Positions 23,340 to 37,126 are shown, numbered from the stretch's first letter. The stretch: 64,000 nucleotides of DNA from Balanoglossus misakiensis (GCA_040954595.2 CM082577.2:1922001-1986000); one strand, 5' to 3'. Made by a program: numbers and translations. The notes: generated by a model from the letters alone, not told the origin.

Positions 23340-23673
23340 AGCAGAGTAGCCTCATCTGTTGATTGCCACTCTCTCTCTCTCTCTGGTCTCTGGTCATCAG
23401 TGGAAGTAACGTACGCCATCAGACAGAAACCCAGGGCCACGAGATGTGTATCCAGAGATGGACTCTGGAGATTATCACGGCACCAGCACATTGTGGGGTC
23501 TGGAATCATTCACGCAACATTCACGTCTGCGACAGGGACCGGAATTAGAGTTCCTCCGTGGCAGCACACGGAACCAGTGATTTTTCCCTGTTGAACTTTG
23601 TGCTGGAACTTGTTCTGTGAAATTACAAAATCTGGACATTCTCTTGGAGTAAGTTTTTTTTGTCAAGAGGAAG
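23340..23673 (+). other. Possible leader region of candidate first exon B
   Basis: A (CT)n run near 23370-23385 precedes about 280 bp that is richer in CpG than its surroundings (several ACGT, CACG and GCGAC words). A TAA at 23650-23652 is in frame with the ATG at 23674. No TATA box is evident. Promoter status is inferred only from position and composition. Confidence 0.2.
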
Positions 23674-23720
23674 ATGTCGTTTAAACGGAAAAATCTCCTA
23701 GTTGATCTACTTCGGAGCAG
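23674..23720 (+). CDS. Candidate alternative first exon B
   Basis: The ATG at 23674 has A at -3. It follows an in-frame TAA at 23650 and reads 15 codons plus AG: MSFKRKNLLVDLLRS. The donor context is GAGCAG|GTACTG. The AG remainder joins the T of exon 42020 as Ser, and the downstream frame is open. The basic and then hydrophobic start, the upstream stop and the phase agreement make it a reasonable alternative N-terminus. GTACTG is only a moderate donor, and a 47-nt coding segment is easily produced by chance. Confidence 0.22.
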
Positions 23721-24288
23721 GTACTGCCTTGGTTTTTCTTTGTAGTTAGTAGAGTAATCGGTTGCATGTGTGCAATTGCGGCCTTGGGTACTGGGGTCTG
23801 AAAGCTCATCCTTGAGTTCATGAGTGTTGACAACACTTTCGAATGTATGCTCAGGATGTAGAAGCATACATGCGTGTGAGAGAGAGAAAATCAGTCTGAA
23901 TCATGTGGAGAGAATGAGAGATGAAATATACATCTGAGGTTTTACGCCCTGTAAGCATCATATGGTAAAGACTCCCTGAATGTTTAACAGAATCAACTTG
24001 TGGTTTTACTGAGGAAGTGGCATTTGTCTGGTTCACTGCACGAGAGCAATAGCTTCAATAGAATTAACCTGCTGCTGATGATGATGCTTCTGTGTAAGTG
24101 ATGAGGTTCACTTAGCATCCATGGCAACCACAGCCCTAGGAATGCGATACGGGTCTTCATCTTTGCAACGTGTGGAACTTTGGCGTAAACTGTCGTTTCT
24201 ATACAGTGTTTAATGCTGCGTGACCATTTGATTTGACTTTGTGGGGGAAAAAACACCATTTGTTTCAGTTCAGTGATAGGTGATACGA

Positions 24289-24301
24289 TAACCTTTGACC
24301 C
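24289..24301 (-). promoter_or_regulatory. DR1-type nuclear receptor half-site pair
   Basis: The minus strand reads GGGTCAAAGGTTA, two direct half-sites spaced by one base, as bound by HNF4, RXR and COUP-TF type receptors. A single degenerate 13-mer in 64 kb is not strong evidence of function. Confidence 0.2.
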
Positions 24302-27300
24302 AAAGTCATATTACGACACCCGGGCAACATTCTTTATGAAAGTTTCATCCAAAATGATGACAGATTTGCTGAGATTTTGTTGACAAAAACTATTACTCGA
24401 AATCTGAAATTGAAGGTAAAGAACTCTACCAGAATGATGGAATCAGCTTGCATCATTAATGTCAATCAAACCTCTTTGATTCAGCAATTTCTCATTCTGC
24501 AAACAGTTCGGAAAGATAAATCTGATGTGATGTCACACACTAAACCGCGATTCGTTGTTTGCGAAAGGTTTTAGAAAATCCATCAAGAATGTTTATTTTA
24601 TGGGTCGTCTGGTCACTTAGTTCGCTCTCAACAATTTTCATTATTTTTCTCTAAAAGAAAGATTGATATCTGAGGTTGAGATTAAGACAAGAACATGTAT
24701 GTTATCAGATTGATTTGGCAGCTAGACAATACATCATATTCTTTATATTAAAAAATATAGGACACTCCGACATTACCTTGTTTGACATAATTTAGCCCAG
24801 AAAAAAATCATAATTTGATGAGCAATATGTGCTCTTCTTCAAATCACTTTGTGGGCATTTGCTAAACCGTGTTTTAAATTATACCGATGTTAAAACATCT
24901 GAAGGTTAATTACCTCTTCTTTATGATAATAATATAATTTGATAATCTCACAAAAAGTTCTGATAGTGACGTGTTTGAAGACTGATTTCGATCAAATCCT
25001 CAGATTCATTCGTGTTCCAGAACAGTGGACAATGTAGAGTGCGCGCTCTATTTGGCACAGGTATGATGACGTAGCAAACAGCATAAGTCATCCTTATCCT
25101 CTTTTTTATCGGCCGTTTTCGCACAGATGACGTTTGTTAAGCCCTATATTTATTCTACATGTCTGCGCTGATGAGATTGTTATTCAGGACCAGTATCGAC
25201 TTGCGTGAGTAATGTGGGCGGACGTGTCCAGTATTATGAAACGCACTGGTGACATTGCTGATGATTTTTTTTTTGCAAAGAAAAAAAAACATTACGCACA
25301 TCAGTTATCCGTCACGTAGGCCTTTTGATGCGTGAAGGAATTTCCGATCCATCAACCGGATTTCTCTAGTGTAAATTCAACAACTTTGCCACCTGTGGTA
25401 GTTTTTTTCCTCTGTTGGGATTGCTTGCACCCCAGAGGTCATCCTCAATCATCGTTTCAGAGTAATCTTGAAAAATATCTGATGTAGTGTGACCTCTACA
25501 TGTATGTCTCTCTAATTCCACCCGTCAGGGTTTGGGTCCAGTTTGGGAAAAATCGGTGGCATTTGAAACCACTCGAAGTCCTGGAAAAATGAATTATGGC
25601 CCTGGAAATGAAATAAGTTTTGGAATTCCTTGGAATGTTACTTCATGAAATTCCTGGGAATGTTGTCAAATGGGCTGGCTGAATATACCACAGATTCACC
25701 AAGTTTGGAGGCTTTTTTTTGCACTGTTTTGAGATCATAGCTCCAGTTTGAGTGTGTTACACCACTTCTGCATTCATTAGCCTGGAATATTCAAAATGGG
25801 GTCTGCGACGTTTGGTCGGCAGAAATTTCTCTTAAAAGTGGTCTCGTGTTAGTGGTTTAATTTGTCAAAGTCAGCGGACTTTCCACACAGAGTGCCAGAG
25901 ATTCACCTCCAAATGTTACGATGACATTTGATACAGTGTCACTATCACATTCTGATCTGTATTGGGTACGGTTTTGCTGCATTGAAATGCCAATAAAAGT
26001 GGATCTATTGATATCTGATGGCTGTATAATAGCCTCATTATACGTGTATCATTTCAGGTAATTAGTGTTTGAGTTTTCTTATCTTGTGTAAATCTTAACC
26101 CAAATTCTGTTAGAGTGAGCTGGAAATAGATTTTGAAATTTTCTTCCATATTGCACTGTGAAAATATGCAACCCTGAAAATACTGGGCTGTATGGAGCCT
26201 GTTGAGTGGTCGCTCCGCGATGAAAGGCTGCTTGGCATGTGGCACAGAAGATCAACCGCGTAACAGACATTTGAGTGAACTGATCTGGATATTTCTGGCA
26301 ATCCTGAAATAACTTGGGTATTAAAAGAACTTTTCGAGTGTGGATTTATGAGAGCTCTGAAATCCTGGGAATTAGCGCTGTGTGGGCAACCTGAGAGTTT
26401 TCTATGTTTTGTTTTTGGATTTCCCTTCCGTTCAGTGGCGCTGGCTTAATATATAAATGCTGGCTGCTGTCATTTCTTGGTGGTTGATCTAGCTGAGAGA
26501 AATGCTTTATGGTGCAGGTCAGCTACTCTTTGGTTTGTTGGCACTACAAGTACAACCCTTGTAATTCTGTGGCAATTTCAATTTTTTTCTCTTTTTAGTT
26601 TTAATTACGCACAAAGTTCGATAAAAACATATTTGGCTGCATACAGATAAGCATGTTAGACTGGATATGTATGGTCCATCGTAGATCACACAAATCCAGG
26701 AGTAAATACTGAAAGCCCGAATGGCATACACAATGTGTATTACTGCAGCATAGTTGTACAGTGGGTTTACCCAGTTTGGGTGTCACCTGGCTTGAGCTCT
26801 CGAGAGCAGTGAAAGTGTCAATGCGGTCAGCAGCGGATTTTTCATGCAGGGAATCAATCAACACTGGCCAAATGCAAAATTCTCTGTCAAATACCGGCTT
26901 ACATTAAAGATTGATTTGCCTCGATTCTCGAATAAATATCAATCAAAAGTGACATCTAATTATCAGGGAATAAAAAGTGTCTGAAGATTCCAGACTCTAT
27001 TTGTTTTGAAAATCGCAGGTGTTGAAAAGAGAAATGATATTGATTGCGGGCTAATCCCGTTTTAAAAAAGTAAAGCAGTTATGTGGGATTTGAACAGCTC
27101 AGACGAAACTCTAGAGAATGACTCAGCACAGACAGTTTTAAGAGGGTTGTCTGAATTTTTAAGCTTTTGTGACGTCAATGTTTTTTTTCTCCAGTAACGA
27201 TTGTCAAATTGCAATCAACGCGATTTGATACAGAAATGGAATGGAGCATCCATGATGATTAAGTTTTTTAAAAAAAAGGACAGTTTTTTTGTCTTGGAAT

Positions 27301-28479
27301 TTGGTAGCCCTGTGCATATAGCAGAGCAGGTACATGTAGTACACGCTTGTCTGTTGAGAGACGGACACACATGGACAATGCAGTACACCTACGCCATTGC
27401 AAACGCAACTGCAGCAAATGAGGCCAGCGTGACGTTCACCAGACCACGAGCGATGGAAGCTGTTGGCATTAAACCTCAAACGCATATCGGGCATAATTTA
27501 GACTAATGCAATATGTCTGGCATCGCAATTCCAGCTGATCTGTGCCATTAGTTGATTTGCTGATGCCAGGCTGGAATTCCATTCACTTAAATGCCAATTT
27601 CACTCCCACAGAGTTTTCCCAGCAGTGGAACGTCTTTTCCAGGCATCCAGGAATACCAATCGCTGAATTGATTTTGAAAGTTGCACATTATTAATACCGT
27701 GTTAATAAATAAGTCATCCTCTTTTAAGTTAGATAATTGTCAACAAAAGTATCAAGCACAGCGCGCGATTTGCATTAGAGCAAAGGAAGTACATGTACAA
27801 AGAATACATTAATAATAGAAAACAATTATAATAACAATAAAGTTTGTCAAAAGACATAAATATTTAATATTTCTGATCAGGTTTTCATGTTTTGATCGAC
27901 AAACGCTTCACAAAGCATTTTGTTGCCTTGCTGAGTGCTGGCTGTCACCTGTGTGTGGGTCTGTGTGTGTGTTCATGAAGGCATAAATCAGTGCATCATA
28001 AATACATTTTTTGTGTATTAATTCTGAGGTCATTTGATACAGCACCACCTTGCTAAGCAAAGTCCCTTTTTATCATAAAAACATTACAATACGGACCCAG
28101 GTGGAGATTTCAAAGCCTAACACCAAGGTGAAGGCCATTAAATGTCTGTTTATATAATGAAATAGACAGGAAGGTCAATTAAGGTCACCACAAGTGGCAC
28201 TGCATGCATCTCTTACACTGTAACAATGACTATACACTCGCATTTAGGATAAATATGGCTGGCATGCTCTGGGTTGTCATGGATACAGGTCCTGGGAGAA
28301 TAAACTACTCTTCGATTAGGAGACTGGAGAAGTGTGCGTGTTCGCTCATTTTAATTTGGCACTTTCCATCGTCTTCCCGTTCAGTCGGGCAAGTATTTTC
28401 AATCAGATACGATGCTAAGATGCGTTTACCTCGTCACTTTAATTTGCAAGAGAAGATTGGATGGACTGGAAAACTGTGT

Positions 28480-29397
28480 TGACACATAGGCGGATTGTGT
28501 TGAAAATACCCCGGGCGACGTATTGGATGAAACGTTTTTTTTTGCTCTCTCTCGGTAAAGCCATCCTCCCCCGCGAACCCAAATGGTTTCTTCCCAGGTG
28601 GAACGCCGATCATCGCTGTTTTTTTTTTCTCCTGTGGCTTCCTGTGGTCAGAGCAATTGCTGTTGTGTGCATGGTGATGTGCTTGTGTGTGATGCAGTGT
28701 CAGATGCTGTCCGAGCCAGTCTTGGATACGATTCGTTCTGCGACTGTCGGCTGTTAATCGTGGTCGTTCGTTTTTTGTGTCGGATGATTTGAGGATTAAG
28801 GCCCGGAGGAAGGTGATTCGATCGGGCTGTATTTCATCCGTGGCATCTCTGCACGTGTGAGGTGTAGACTAGAAAGAGAGAGAGAGACAGACAGTGTGTA
28901 TATATAAATACAGTCATATACCTGGGACAATATCAAACAAGGGCCGAATGACGTTCTGGACTATCAGCCGTGACGAAAAGGTGTGACACAATTCGTTTTG
29001 TCGCACTCACTGCTTCACCAGGTGATCAAACCACAGCAAAAATAGACAGAAGACTGCAGATAATGAATGTATCAGTCATTTGTCGTATTGCGTGTGACCG
29101 GCCTGTTCTGATGTACCAATTAATCGAAGTGACATGGATTGGAGATTCGACAAAGTGGTAGCTGATCTGTGGAGTGAATTGAAAAGGAGATAAAGATATC
29201 TGCTGGCTGTACTCAGCATCGTTACAAATTGCAGTTTCAATTGATGACGGACTTCAAGCGACGTTTTTAATTGCTAGAAAAAGGCAGACTTCTCCCACAG
29301 TTCTCACTTGTGTTCGTCGTCCGTCGTAGTGACGTAGTTCCTCCAGAGTTTCCGCGAGACCATTGAACCCACAACCGCGTCTTCATGCAGTGTAGTT
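28480..29397 (+). other. Region upstream of candidate first exon C
   Basis: This stretch is patchily richer in G, C and CpG than the rest of the intron (for example CCCCGGGCGACG near 28509). It holds a GA/CA microsatellite at 28874-28892 and a TATATATAAAT word near 28900. The nearest downstream ATG with a compatible donor is at 29398. There is no direct evidence of a promoter. Confidence 0.15.
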
Positions 29398-29426
29398 ATG
29401 ACAAGGCATAGCCATGTCTGTTCCAG
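29398..29426 (+). CDS. Candidate alternative first exon C
   Basis: The ATG at 29398 reads nine codons plus two bases (MTRHSHVCS) to TTCCAG|GTAAAT, and leaves AG, the phase required by exon 42020. The donor is good, but the coding part is very short and a second ATG at 29413 lies in another frame. This is the weakest of the three candidates. Confidence 0.12.
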
Positions 29427-31257
29427 GTAAATATGAACAAGACACACGAAACTGTCTTCTTCGAAAGTTAATAGTTACTGAAAATTACCGGAAACCTTTC
29501 AAATCATACATTTCTCATAATGCGAATATGTTCGTATTGTCAAATTATTTGTACTGAAAGTCAATCATATGGTTTCTCATTGTGACTTTGTTGATTGTGT
29601 ATATTCACTAAATTCATGCTCGGGGGGAAATTTTTCGATCAATCACAAGCAATAGGAAAGTTACATACGAAAATTAGGAAATTGATTTCATTTTAATTCT
29701 TGTACCAGTGATATTGATGGGAAAAATTGAACATTGTTCAGCAGGAAATTAGGCAAGGAAGCGTAGATATATAGATTCTGCAGATGTAGTTACTATGTTC
29801 TCATACTACGTTTGACAGAGTTAAATCTGTAATTGCTATCAATTTTCAGTGTTTTATCACTCCACTTTCTGCCTTGCAGTGTTTGAATCAAGTTATGAAT
29901 AGTTTTTTAAGTTCGGATGATATTTTCAGAGAAAACATTCTCTAGAAAGAGGTGATCCGTTAGGAAACTGGGCATTACGTGTTATAAAACCATCACTCAT
30001 ACAATGGTATTAGCTCTGTCTGGCTGTCAGTCTAACTGTAACCTTCACAACGTCGATGCTACTTAAGCTGGTCGTCAGATCATCAGAGAGTGTTTTGATA
30101 TTATCCAAGTCGCATGTCAGTTCCTTTGAGGGTGCTTGTCGAATGTCCGTTGCTAGGCGCTGGTCAATGCCAAGTGAGTCGTCGCTATAGGCTACGGCAC
30201 AAGTTCCCCTTTTTTGTCCGTCATTGAAAAGGTGACAGAAAGATATTTCCTGTATGGGGAAAAGGTGTTTGTTTCCAGTGGAGAGGTGTTTTTCATGAGT
30301 ATTTTCTGTCATGCTTGACTGAGTATGTTGGGTTTAATTTGAGAAATGAATTGACACGGAAAATTCTGCACGGAAGGCTGTATATTGACAGCAGAAAGAT
30401 GATGTTTATTAATGTCTTTCTTTATAGCTGTGTCATTTGTAATCTCTGGGTCAGTATCCCATATCACTGTCAGCAGTGTGATGAGACTGAGAGAGGAATT
30501 ATTCAGAGTGGATGTTCGAAGGGTTTAATAATAGCAAATGGTACACTGAATGAGTCAATATAGACATTTGTGTTGCATACTCATTTAAATTTCAACAAAA
30601 ATTTTCAGAGCATTTAAAAAAATTTCTGGTCATGCAGTTGGCAGCTCAATTAACACTGGTGTCCACATTTTTTGGTGTGAGATATAAAACTACAGTCTGT
30701 TCAAGAAATCTCATGCTTAATTTTGAGTTTACGAAATATTTGATATCTTCTATAACATGATCACCCCCTGTTCGCATTAAAATTCCAAAGGTTATTACTT
30801 GAGATGGATAAATCTAATCAATCATGATTTGTTACTCATCAGTATTAAAATGCAGATTAGCGCTGATGAAATTTGGTTACGTAACCCGTAACCTGGACAA
30901 GCTGCTAAGGAGTGTTTCCATAGCAACAAGAACACAGGCTGATTCTGAAGTACACCGTTTGTCTAGAGTATGTTTGTGGTATTCCAGAATGTATGTGACT
31001 AACAGTTATCGCAATAAGTTGAGTACAGGACAGATCTTACTTGTGCTGGTACCTGATATTCTTTATACTGTGTTCAACTGTTGTAATAGATAAATTCTAC
31101 TTTTTTATAAAAATTGCCTGTACATGTCATGGTTAATACTCCACAGATCTGTGCATACCAAGCACTCTGAGCACAGTACTATTTCAATACAAACATCAAA
31201 AAAAGAAAACGATATAAAATATAAACTTATTGACAGCTGTTTAAACCTGTTTCTTTC

Positions 31258-31318
31258 TTAAGAGGTCCGACTCCACCATGAAAAATGATGAGTTTGGACT
31301 AAACCATGGTGCAAATAG
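31258..31318 (+). repeat. Dispersed repeat, copy 2 of 3
   Basis: It begins TTAAGAGGTCC and ends TTTGGACTAAACCATGGTGC, matching the outer parts of the copies at 419-493 and 43786-43839. The middle is more diverged and shorter than in copy 1. Confidence 0.5.
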
Positions 31319-33136
31319 TAACAGCATTTGCTCCACACTAGAGGTTGAAACAATTGAGATATCAGTTTTCAAAAACCTTGTTGTCCTACCCGCAGCTTTT
31401 TTTGTCAGAATTCTATTTTTGGCCACTTTGTCTAACTATAGAAAAATGAGTAATACCTCTCAGGTGGGCTTGGCACACACCGAGTGTTTAAATGACAGAT
31501 GGGTTTTGTTTGTCTGTGGCACCTGTTGAAGAGTTTACATTTCACCAAGGCAGGAATACGGAATTTGGACTGAAATTTGTATCATGTAAATTGATGACCT
31601 CTGCAGCGATTTGTTAGCCATTTTGAATTTAAAATTTGAGGCAATTTGCTCTGTCATTCAGAATTTTGCACAGTGACCCCTAATTTTTGTTCTCATTAAT
31701 CTCAATTTTAAGAGAAAATAATCTAAAGTTGCCTTGAGCAAAATGTGAGAAAAAAATGTCATGATTTTATCGAGGCACAGACTACCTTAACTCCAATTCT
31801 CCCTGACTGAAAGTCTTGGCTCAATCGTGTAAACAACCTAGTGAAACTATGGAGACAGTGTCGAGAGCCTTTATAGAGTTCTGCAAGATCCCTGTGCACG
31901 TGCAGTTGCAAGGCTGAAGATGAAAAATCTGAGTGAATTAACCCGGAACTCTAGTCATTATCCTCTCGTCATTTTCTGTACAATAAGTCTTTCAAACACT
32001 TATTCTTGGAATAATGGAAAATGACCCCTATAGGTTAGAGTACAGCGAGCAATACATTTTTCTTTCATATGCATCTGGGTCCCCATAATAGCCTTGCATA
32101 TAGTGGAAACAAAATTGGACAACCGAACTAATTTGTATTTGAACAGTATTCTAAGGCAACTGTGGATCCGCACAAATTACACACTGTAGCTTTGTGCTTC
32201 GATGAGTAAAATTGGTATAACCTTGACAACCGCCATCGTTCGCCCCAGAGGTTTTACATGCATGTATTACAAAATGCACGCTTTGTAACTTCTGGGTATA
32301 ATTTTTTTCCAGTATACATGTATTTGGTCTGTATTAGCTGCATTTTTTGTTTGTTTGATTGTCTCGTGAATTTGCCCAATACTCTGATGTGGCCAAAATT
32401 TGCACAGTCAGCATTCTTCCCGGTACATGTATGTCACAGTCAGCAGGGTTTGCGCACAGTTGGGCAAAAGTCAAACCTCAAAGTAGACAGGGCAATTAGT
32501 TCAGTTTACAACATTTCCCTTGTCAATTGCTCTATTCTGAGAAAACTGTAATTAGGCAGGCCGCTGTAATTCACACTTGTCAGAAACATGCCATTGGTTG
32601 CATTGAGTTTCAAGACGAATTCCTGCACTAGACGTGTAGAAACCGGATTAATATGCCATCTTGCTTGGGGGAAGGAGAACTTCATAAACCAACAACAGAG
32701 ATCACTCAATAATTGATATCTGGCTGAAAGATCCATATCTTAAGGCTGAGGGTATATATTGTAACTATAAATAGACTTTCCTAGAGGGGCGACCGTTTCT
32801 TGGAACACTTTGTTTTGTCAGCCGTGACCTGATGGGTGAGTCGCACGCACACAAGCGCTCGCTTGATACGAAAGTGCAAAGGCTCCGCGATCAACGTGTT
32901 TCCCCCCTAGTGATAGAAAGCAGTGTGATGATAACTTTTAAGGTCACAGGTGTTGTTGACAGATGGTTGATCTGTGAGAGTTGTCCCCGGAGGATGATGA
33001 ATTTTTATCGCTCGGATTCTTGAAGTTCTGTTTCGGGTTAGGGTAGGATAATCGTACATCATCAGAAACATCTGTATGGGTTGGTTAGGGGGAGAAGTGT
33101 CGCATGGATGAAACAGGATGGCTTGATTCGTTCGTT

Positions 33137-33273
33137 TGTTCAGTTGTTCATTCGTTCATTTTTTCATTCATTCATTCATTCATCCATTCATTCATTCATT
33201 CATTCATTCATTCTTTCATTCATTCAAACATCCATTCATTCATTCATTCATTCATTCTTTCATTCATTCATAA
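33137..33273. repeat. ATTC tetranucleotide array
   Basis: ATTC units are interrupted by single-base variants (ATCC, TTTC, AAAC). The longest clean stretch is near 33187-33211. The encoded Phe/Ile/His/Ser repeats are artefacts of the repeat unit. It is the reverse complement of the GAAT array at 42571-42595, on the other side of exon 42020-42309. Confidence 0.95.
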
Positions 33274-34678
33274 AGGGACAAATGGGTAGGGGTAAGGGTT
33301 GTAAAACCAACAAGATAGAAATAGACACAATTTTCAACTGAGAGTCCTGGTATGTGAGAGGTCCGAAATCGATAGTCTGCGCCCCAATCTGCACCCGCGC
33401 ATTTCAATCTGCGCTCTCGATCTGCTACGAAACTGCGCTAAGAAGGAAGAGAATGGAAAAATGAGATACGGGAGCGAGAAAGATGGGGAGTAAATGATGA
33501 AAAGATTAATTGAATGTAACACACTTGATTAAATACTGTACATCATCATTATCTGTTTATGAACTACTGGTATCATCAATTAACTTTGCAGCGTTGAAAT
33601 TAATCTTTGAAACATGAGTTATTAATTGTTTTATTAATCGTGTAATCCGGTCATCTGATTGTCCACTGTTTTATGGGTCATTGTTTTGGTGTCAGTGGTC
33701 AGTGTTTGGTGGTCATTGCTGACAAAGCATACAAAGTGCTTTAGTTTAGAGGTTAGGTCTGAAGTGGTATACATGTAGTTTCTATTGGTTGTCTTCATGG
33801 TCAGAATTTGGGAAAGTTCCCCGTGACTAGCCCATTCAGATTCACCGAGTGACAAGTTTTTTGGCGTTGCTTCTCCATAAGCCATAGATTGCAATGTCTT
33901 GACTCAGCCCAGACAGCATGCTTGTTGCTCATGGTAACCTCTAGATGGCTTTATAACATTGACATTTTCTTGGGGTTTTGCTGGTTTGGAAATTGGTATT
34001 ACTGCGATCTGAAAATTTCCAGATGTTGTGTACAAAGCAATGCAATGTTTAAAATTAAATTCAGTAAACAATTCTTGAAAGCGCAGATACAGGCAGAAAG
34101 TGGAGTGTAAAAAGACTGCTGAAATTTACCAACACAAGAAATACATTTTAAGTGTGTGTTTCATCTCTGCTTTTCTTCTTACCTTGATGCTACCAATGCT
34201 GACAAAGAAAAATAAACGGGATGCAGTTGAGCTGTTTATAAACATTACCAGTGACTGTCAGTTCAATTGATTGAATATGGATCACCTCATCTTCTGGTAC
34301 CGCACCAATCGCCAGAGAATTCATCTCCTCTGCTGTACATGTACAGTACATCCAATTTCGCTGATGAAAAACTGAGACGTAATTAAAGTTGTTATAGGAC
34401 AGTAGAGGAATTACAAGAACCTGTCTCGATGCAATTTGTGCACAGTTCTATGCAAAACTGTTGTACTGAATGACAACCTGTGTCTGCAATAAAAACTTGA
34501 AACTTGTGCTAATACTCCGCGCCGTGAAACATGTTGAAGTTACGTTCCCGCAACAAGTACAGCGTCCAGAAAATGGAACGGATGTCCCTCGACTCAAGGT
34601 AGCTTCTTCACTTGTTATACTGCAAACGTTGCATGCTCAACATGATGTAAAAATGTTTCATCTGATGAATTCATATAT

Positions 34679-34762
34679 GTGAGTGAGTGAGTGCATATGT
34701 GCACATGCACATGTTTGTGTGCATGCATGTGTGGGTGTGCGTTCGTGCATGTGTTTGTATGT
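34679..34762. repeat. Alternating purine-pyrimidine (TG-rich) tract
   Basis: Mostly GTGAG, GTGCATGT and TGTGTG units. Long alternating stretches of this kind can adopt Z-DNA. There is no gene in it; the peptide read from the minus strand (His/Thr/Cys-rich) is a repeat artefact. Confidence 0.7.
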
Positions 34763-35249
34763 TTGATAGCATTAAATTTCATCAGATATTTTATTCCCCA
34801 TCGCCCAATCCTGATAAATGACAAACAGCGGTTTGAATCGTCTGGGTAAAACGAAACAAGATGGAATTTAAAATTAAAACTGCCACTCTGCCATAAAAAG
34901 CAGACTTAGAATCTGGCTTGATCCATCCGCACCAGCAAGCAAGTGTGAAGCTGATAGTCTAACTGAGTGGCTATACTCTGCTGTAACAGCCCTATAAAAT
35001 TTGATTCTCCACTACTGTAATAATTTTCTACGATCTGTATTGGTGTCAGCTGCTGCCTGTGGGCTAGACCATTCAGTAAGGAGGGGGAGTGTATGCTGAG
35101 TTGCTCTGCCATAGTGCGTACATACATTAGTTGCCATTAATCTGCCAACATCTCTCCCCCCCCCTCCCTGCAATTTCTTAAAATAGAGATGAATACAAAA
35201 GTGAGGGTGGATTAAACATTTTCGAACCTTTCAGGAAGGAGTCACTGTG

Positions 35250-35272
35250 CCCCCCCCCCCCCCCCCCCCCCC
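35250..35272. repeat. C23 homopolymer
   Basis: Twenty-three consecutive C. The complementary strand is a long G run that can form quadruplexes. Exact length is likely polymorphic or uncertain in assembly. Confidence 0.95.
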
Positions 35273-37085
35273 GAAACCCAACCATGTCAAGTGTCTCTCT
35301 TCTAGTTTTGATACCACCAGCAATATTGCCTGTTTTATAGTATTTTTATCATTTCTCAGTAAGGAAGTTTACAAGTATAAAACGAAGAATTTCGGATACT
35401 ATCATGAGACTCCTAGGGGACTGGTTAATCAGTTTGTGCACTGCATATATATAGAGACACCCTATCAACTGATGTCTTCCAGCCCCACAGAAAAGGATAA
35501 TTTCCTTGATAATCACCAAGGCGTTATAATCGGCAATTGCTTGATGTAAAACTCCAAAGAATGTCTTATCCCCCTCGTCTGGCCAAGCCTCAGTGCCCTG
35601 GTGCGATGGGCGATCTCCCCACCATGTTTCTATGCTGTCTGAAGCACATATGGTCAGCCTTATTTGTATCAGAACGATTCTCTCGTTCTGTCGGTTTTAA
35701 TAGTTTTAATCTTCTGCAGCGTGGCACATGTGCACATACCATACTCTGTCGGTTTTAGGAGCTCATGCCCAGGGTTCACTGCTTGTCGTCATGACGATTG
35801 CCGTATGTAATGAAACACCTCTAAAAATTGATGTTGCCAGATTGGAAACATCTTTCTGTTGCATACAGGATCATTGAGATCAGAGATACGGTTATCCAAA
35901 CATAATTAGCCGTAATAAGCTCCTTAATTGAGATATCATCTTTCTGAACACAGTATGCGTAATGATGATCGATATTTGTGATATGTGCGTGATGCCAAAA
36001 TTAAACAGTTTGTGTGTGTCGATTGTCAGCTTTGATGTTATGTTACCCATTTGCCGTGATGACCACCAGCAAAAGACAGACTCAGAAGAGAAAAAAAACT
36101 ATGCCGCAAATGAGGAATAGCATTTAGTTACAGAAGAAATATGAGAACAACGGACATTATTTCACAACATTGTGGGAGCATCAGGTGATGTTCCTAGTAG
36201 CCAATAGGATGTCTCCAACGGGGAATGATGCATCGTCACTTCGTGGGATGCAAATATGTTAAAAATCCAGGCACTTGTCATCAAAGTCATAATGTTTGTG
36301 TTGTGTTCTTGTCAATCAGCTGTCATGTTAGTGTAATTTAAATTTAGCATTATTGGCGTGAGAAGTAAAAATAAATATGACAAAACGTGTACCAACATGT
36401 GTTCTTCCAACATTAATGTATGGATGTCTACTCGATAGTGCGATATTTGCAGGTTGTTTGCCTGTTTTATTGTCTAAAGGCAAATGAATTATCTTGATAA
36501 TTATTTCAATAAATAGAACTGACACAATGTAAATATCCTGTGTCAATGAGAACTAATGGGGGGATGAAGGACCACAGCTTAAAAAGTTAATGTGATGTCA
36601 TTGACCTGTGAGGGATTTGTCATGTTGCAATTAACGTATTTCATGATCATTATTCATTTTCAATTAGACTGTATTAATTTAGAAAATTAAAAATGGTCCA
36701 AAGAGCAATTGTAGCATACTGTAAAAATTTTCTACGGAAGCAGTAAGTCAGAAGAGGCACTTATTTGCCAATTTGCAATCTCCTCCTATCTTTTCCCCAT
36801 AGGGAAAGATTATTCAGAAAAACCAGTTGACGATATATAAGACAGGGGAACTATGACCTTGTGAATACTCGAGTTGTGGCCCTTTCAAAATTGAGTGGAG
36901 ATGTTTAAGAAAAAAAAAAGAATTTGTCAGGTTTGGAGATAAATCTCAATTATCCTATTGCTGCAGTAGTGAAATAATCTCCAAAAGTTGGTACAAATTC
37001 TGTCATTAGGGTAAATATTTGCTGTATTTCACTGCACCACAGCCCCACAAATAGAATAAACCCGATGGCTTAGATGAAATGAAGC

Positions 37086-37126
37086 AAAATGGCCGCCGCT
37101 CACAAATTTATGGCAGCGGCCATTTT
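37086..37126. repeat. Inverted repeat with 11-bp perfect arms
   Basis: AAAATGGCCGC at 37086-37096 and GCGGCCATTTT at 37116-37126 are exact reverse complements across a 19-nt spacer. The arm resembles but does not match the YY1 site. Function unknown. Confidence 0.6.

Noticed and set aside
33081-33341. Phe/Ile/His/Ser-repeat reading frames
   Set aside because: They are translations of the ATTC tetranucleotide array, with no unique sequence of coding character.
37086-37126. YY1-type site pair
   Set aside because: The arm reads AAAATGGCCGC, not the ATGGCGGC of the YY1 core; kept only as an inverted repeat.
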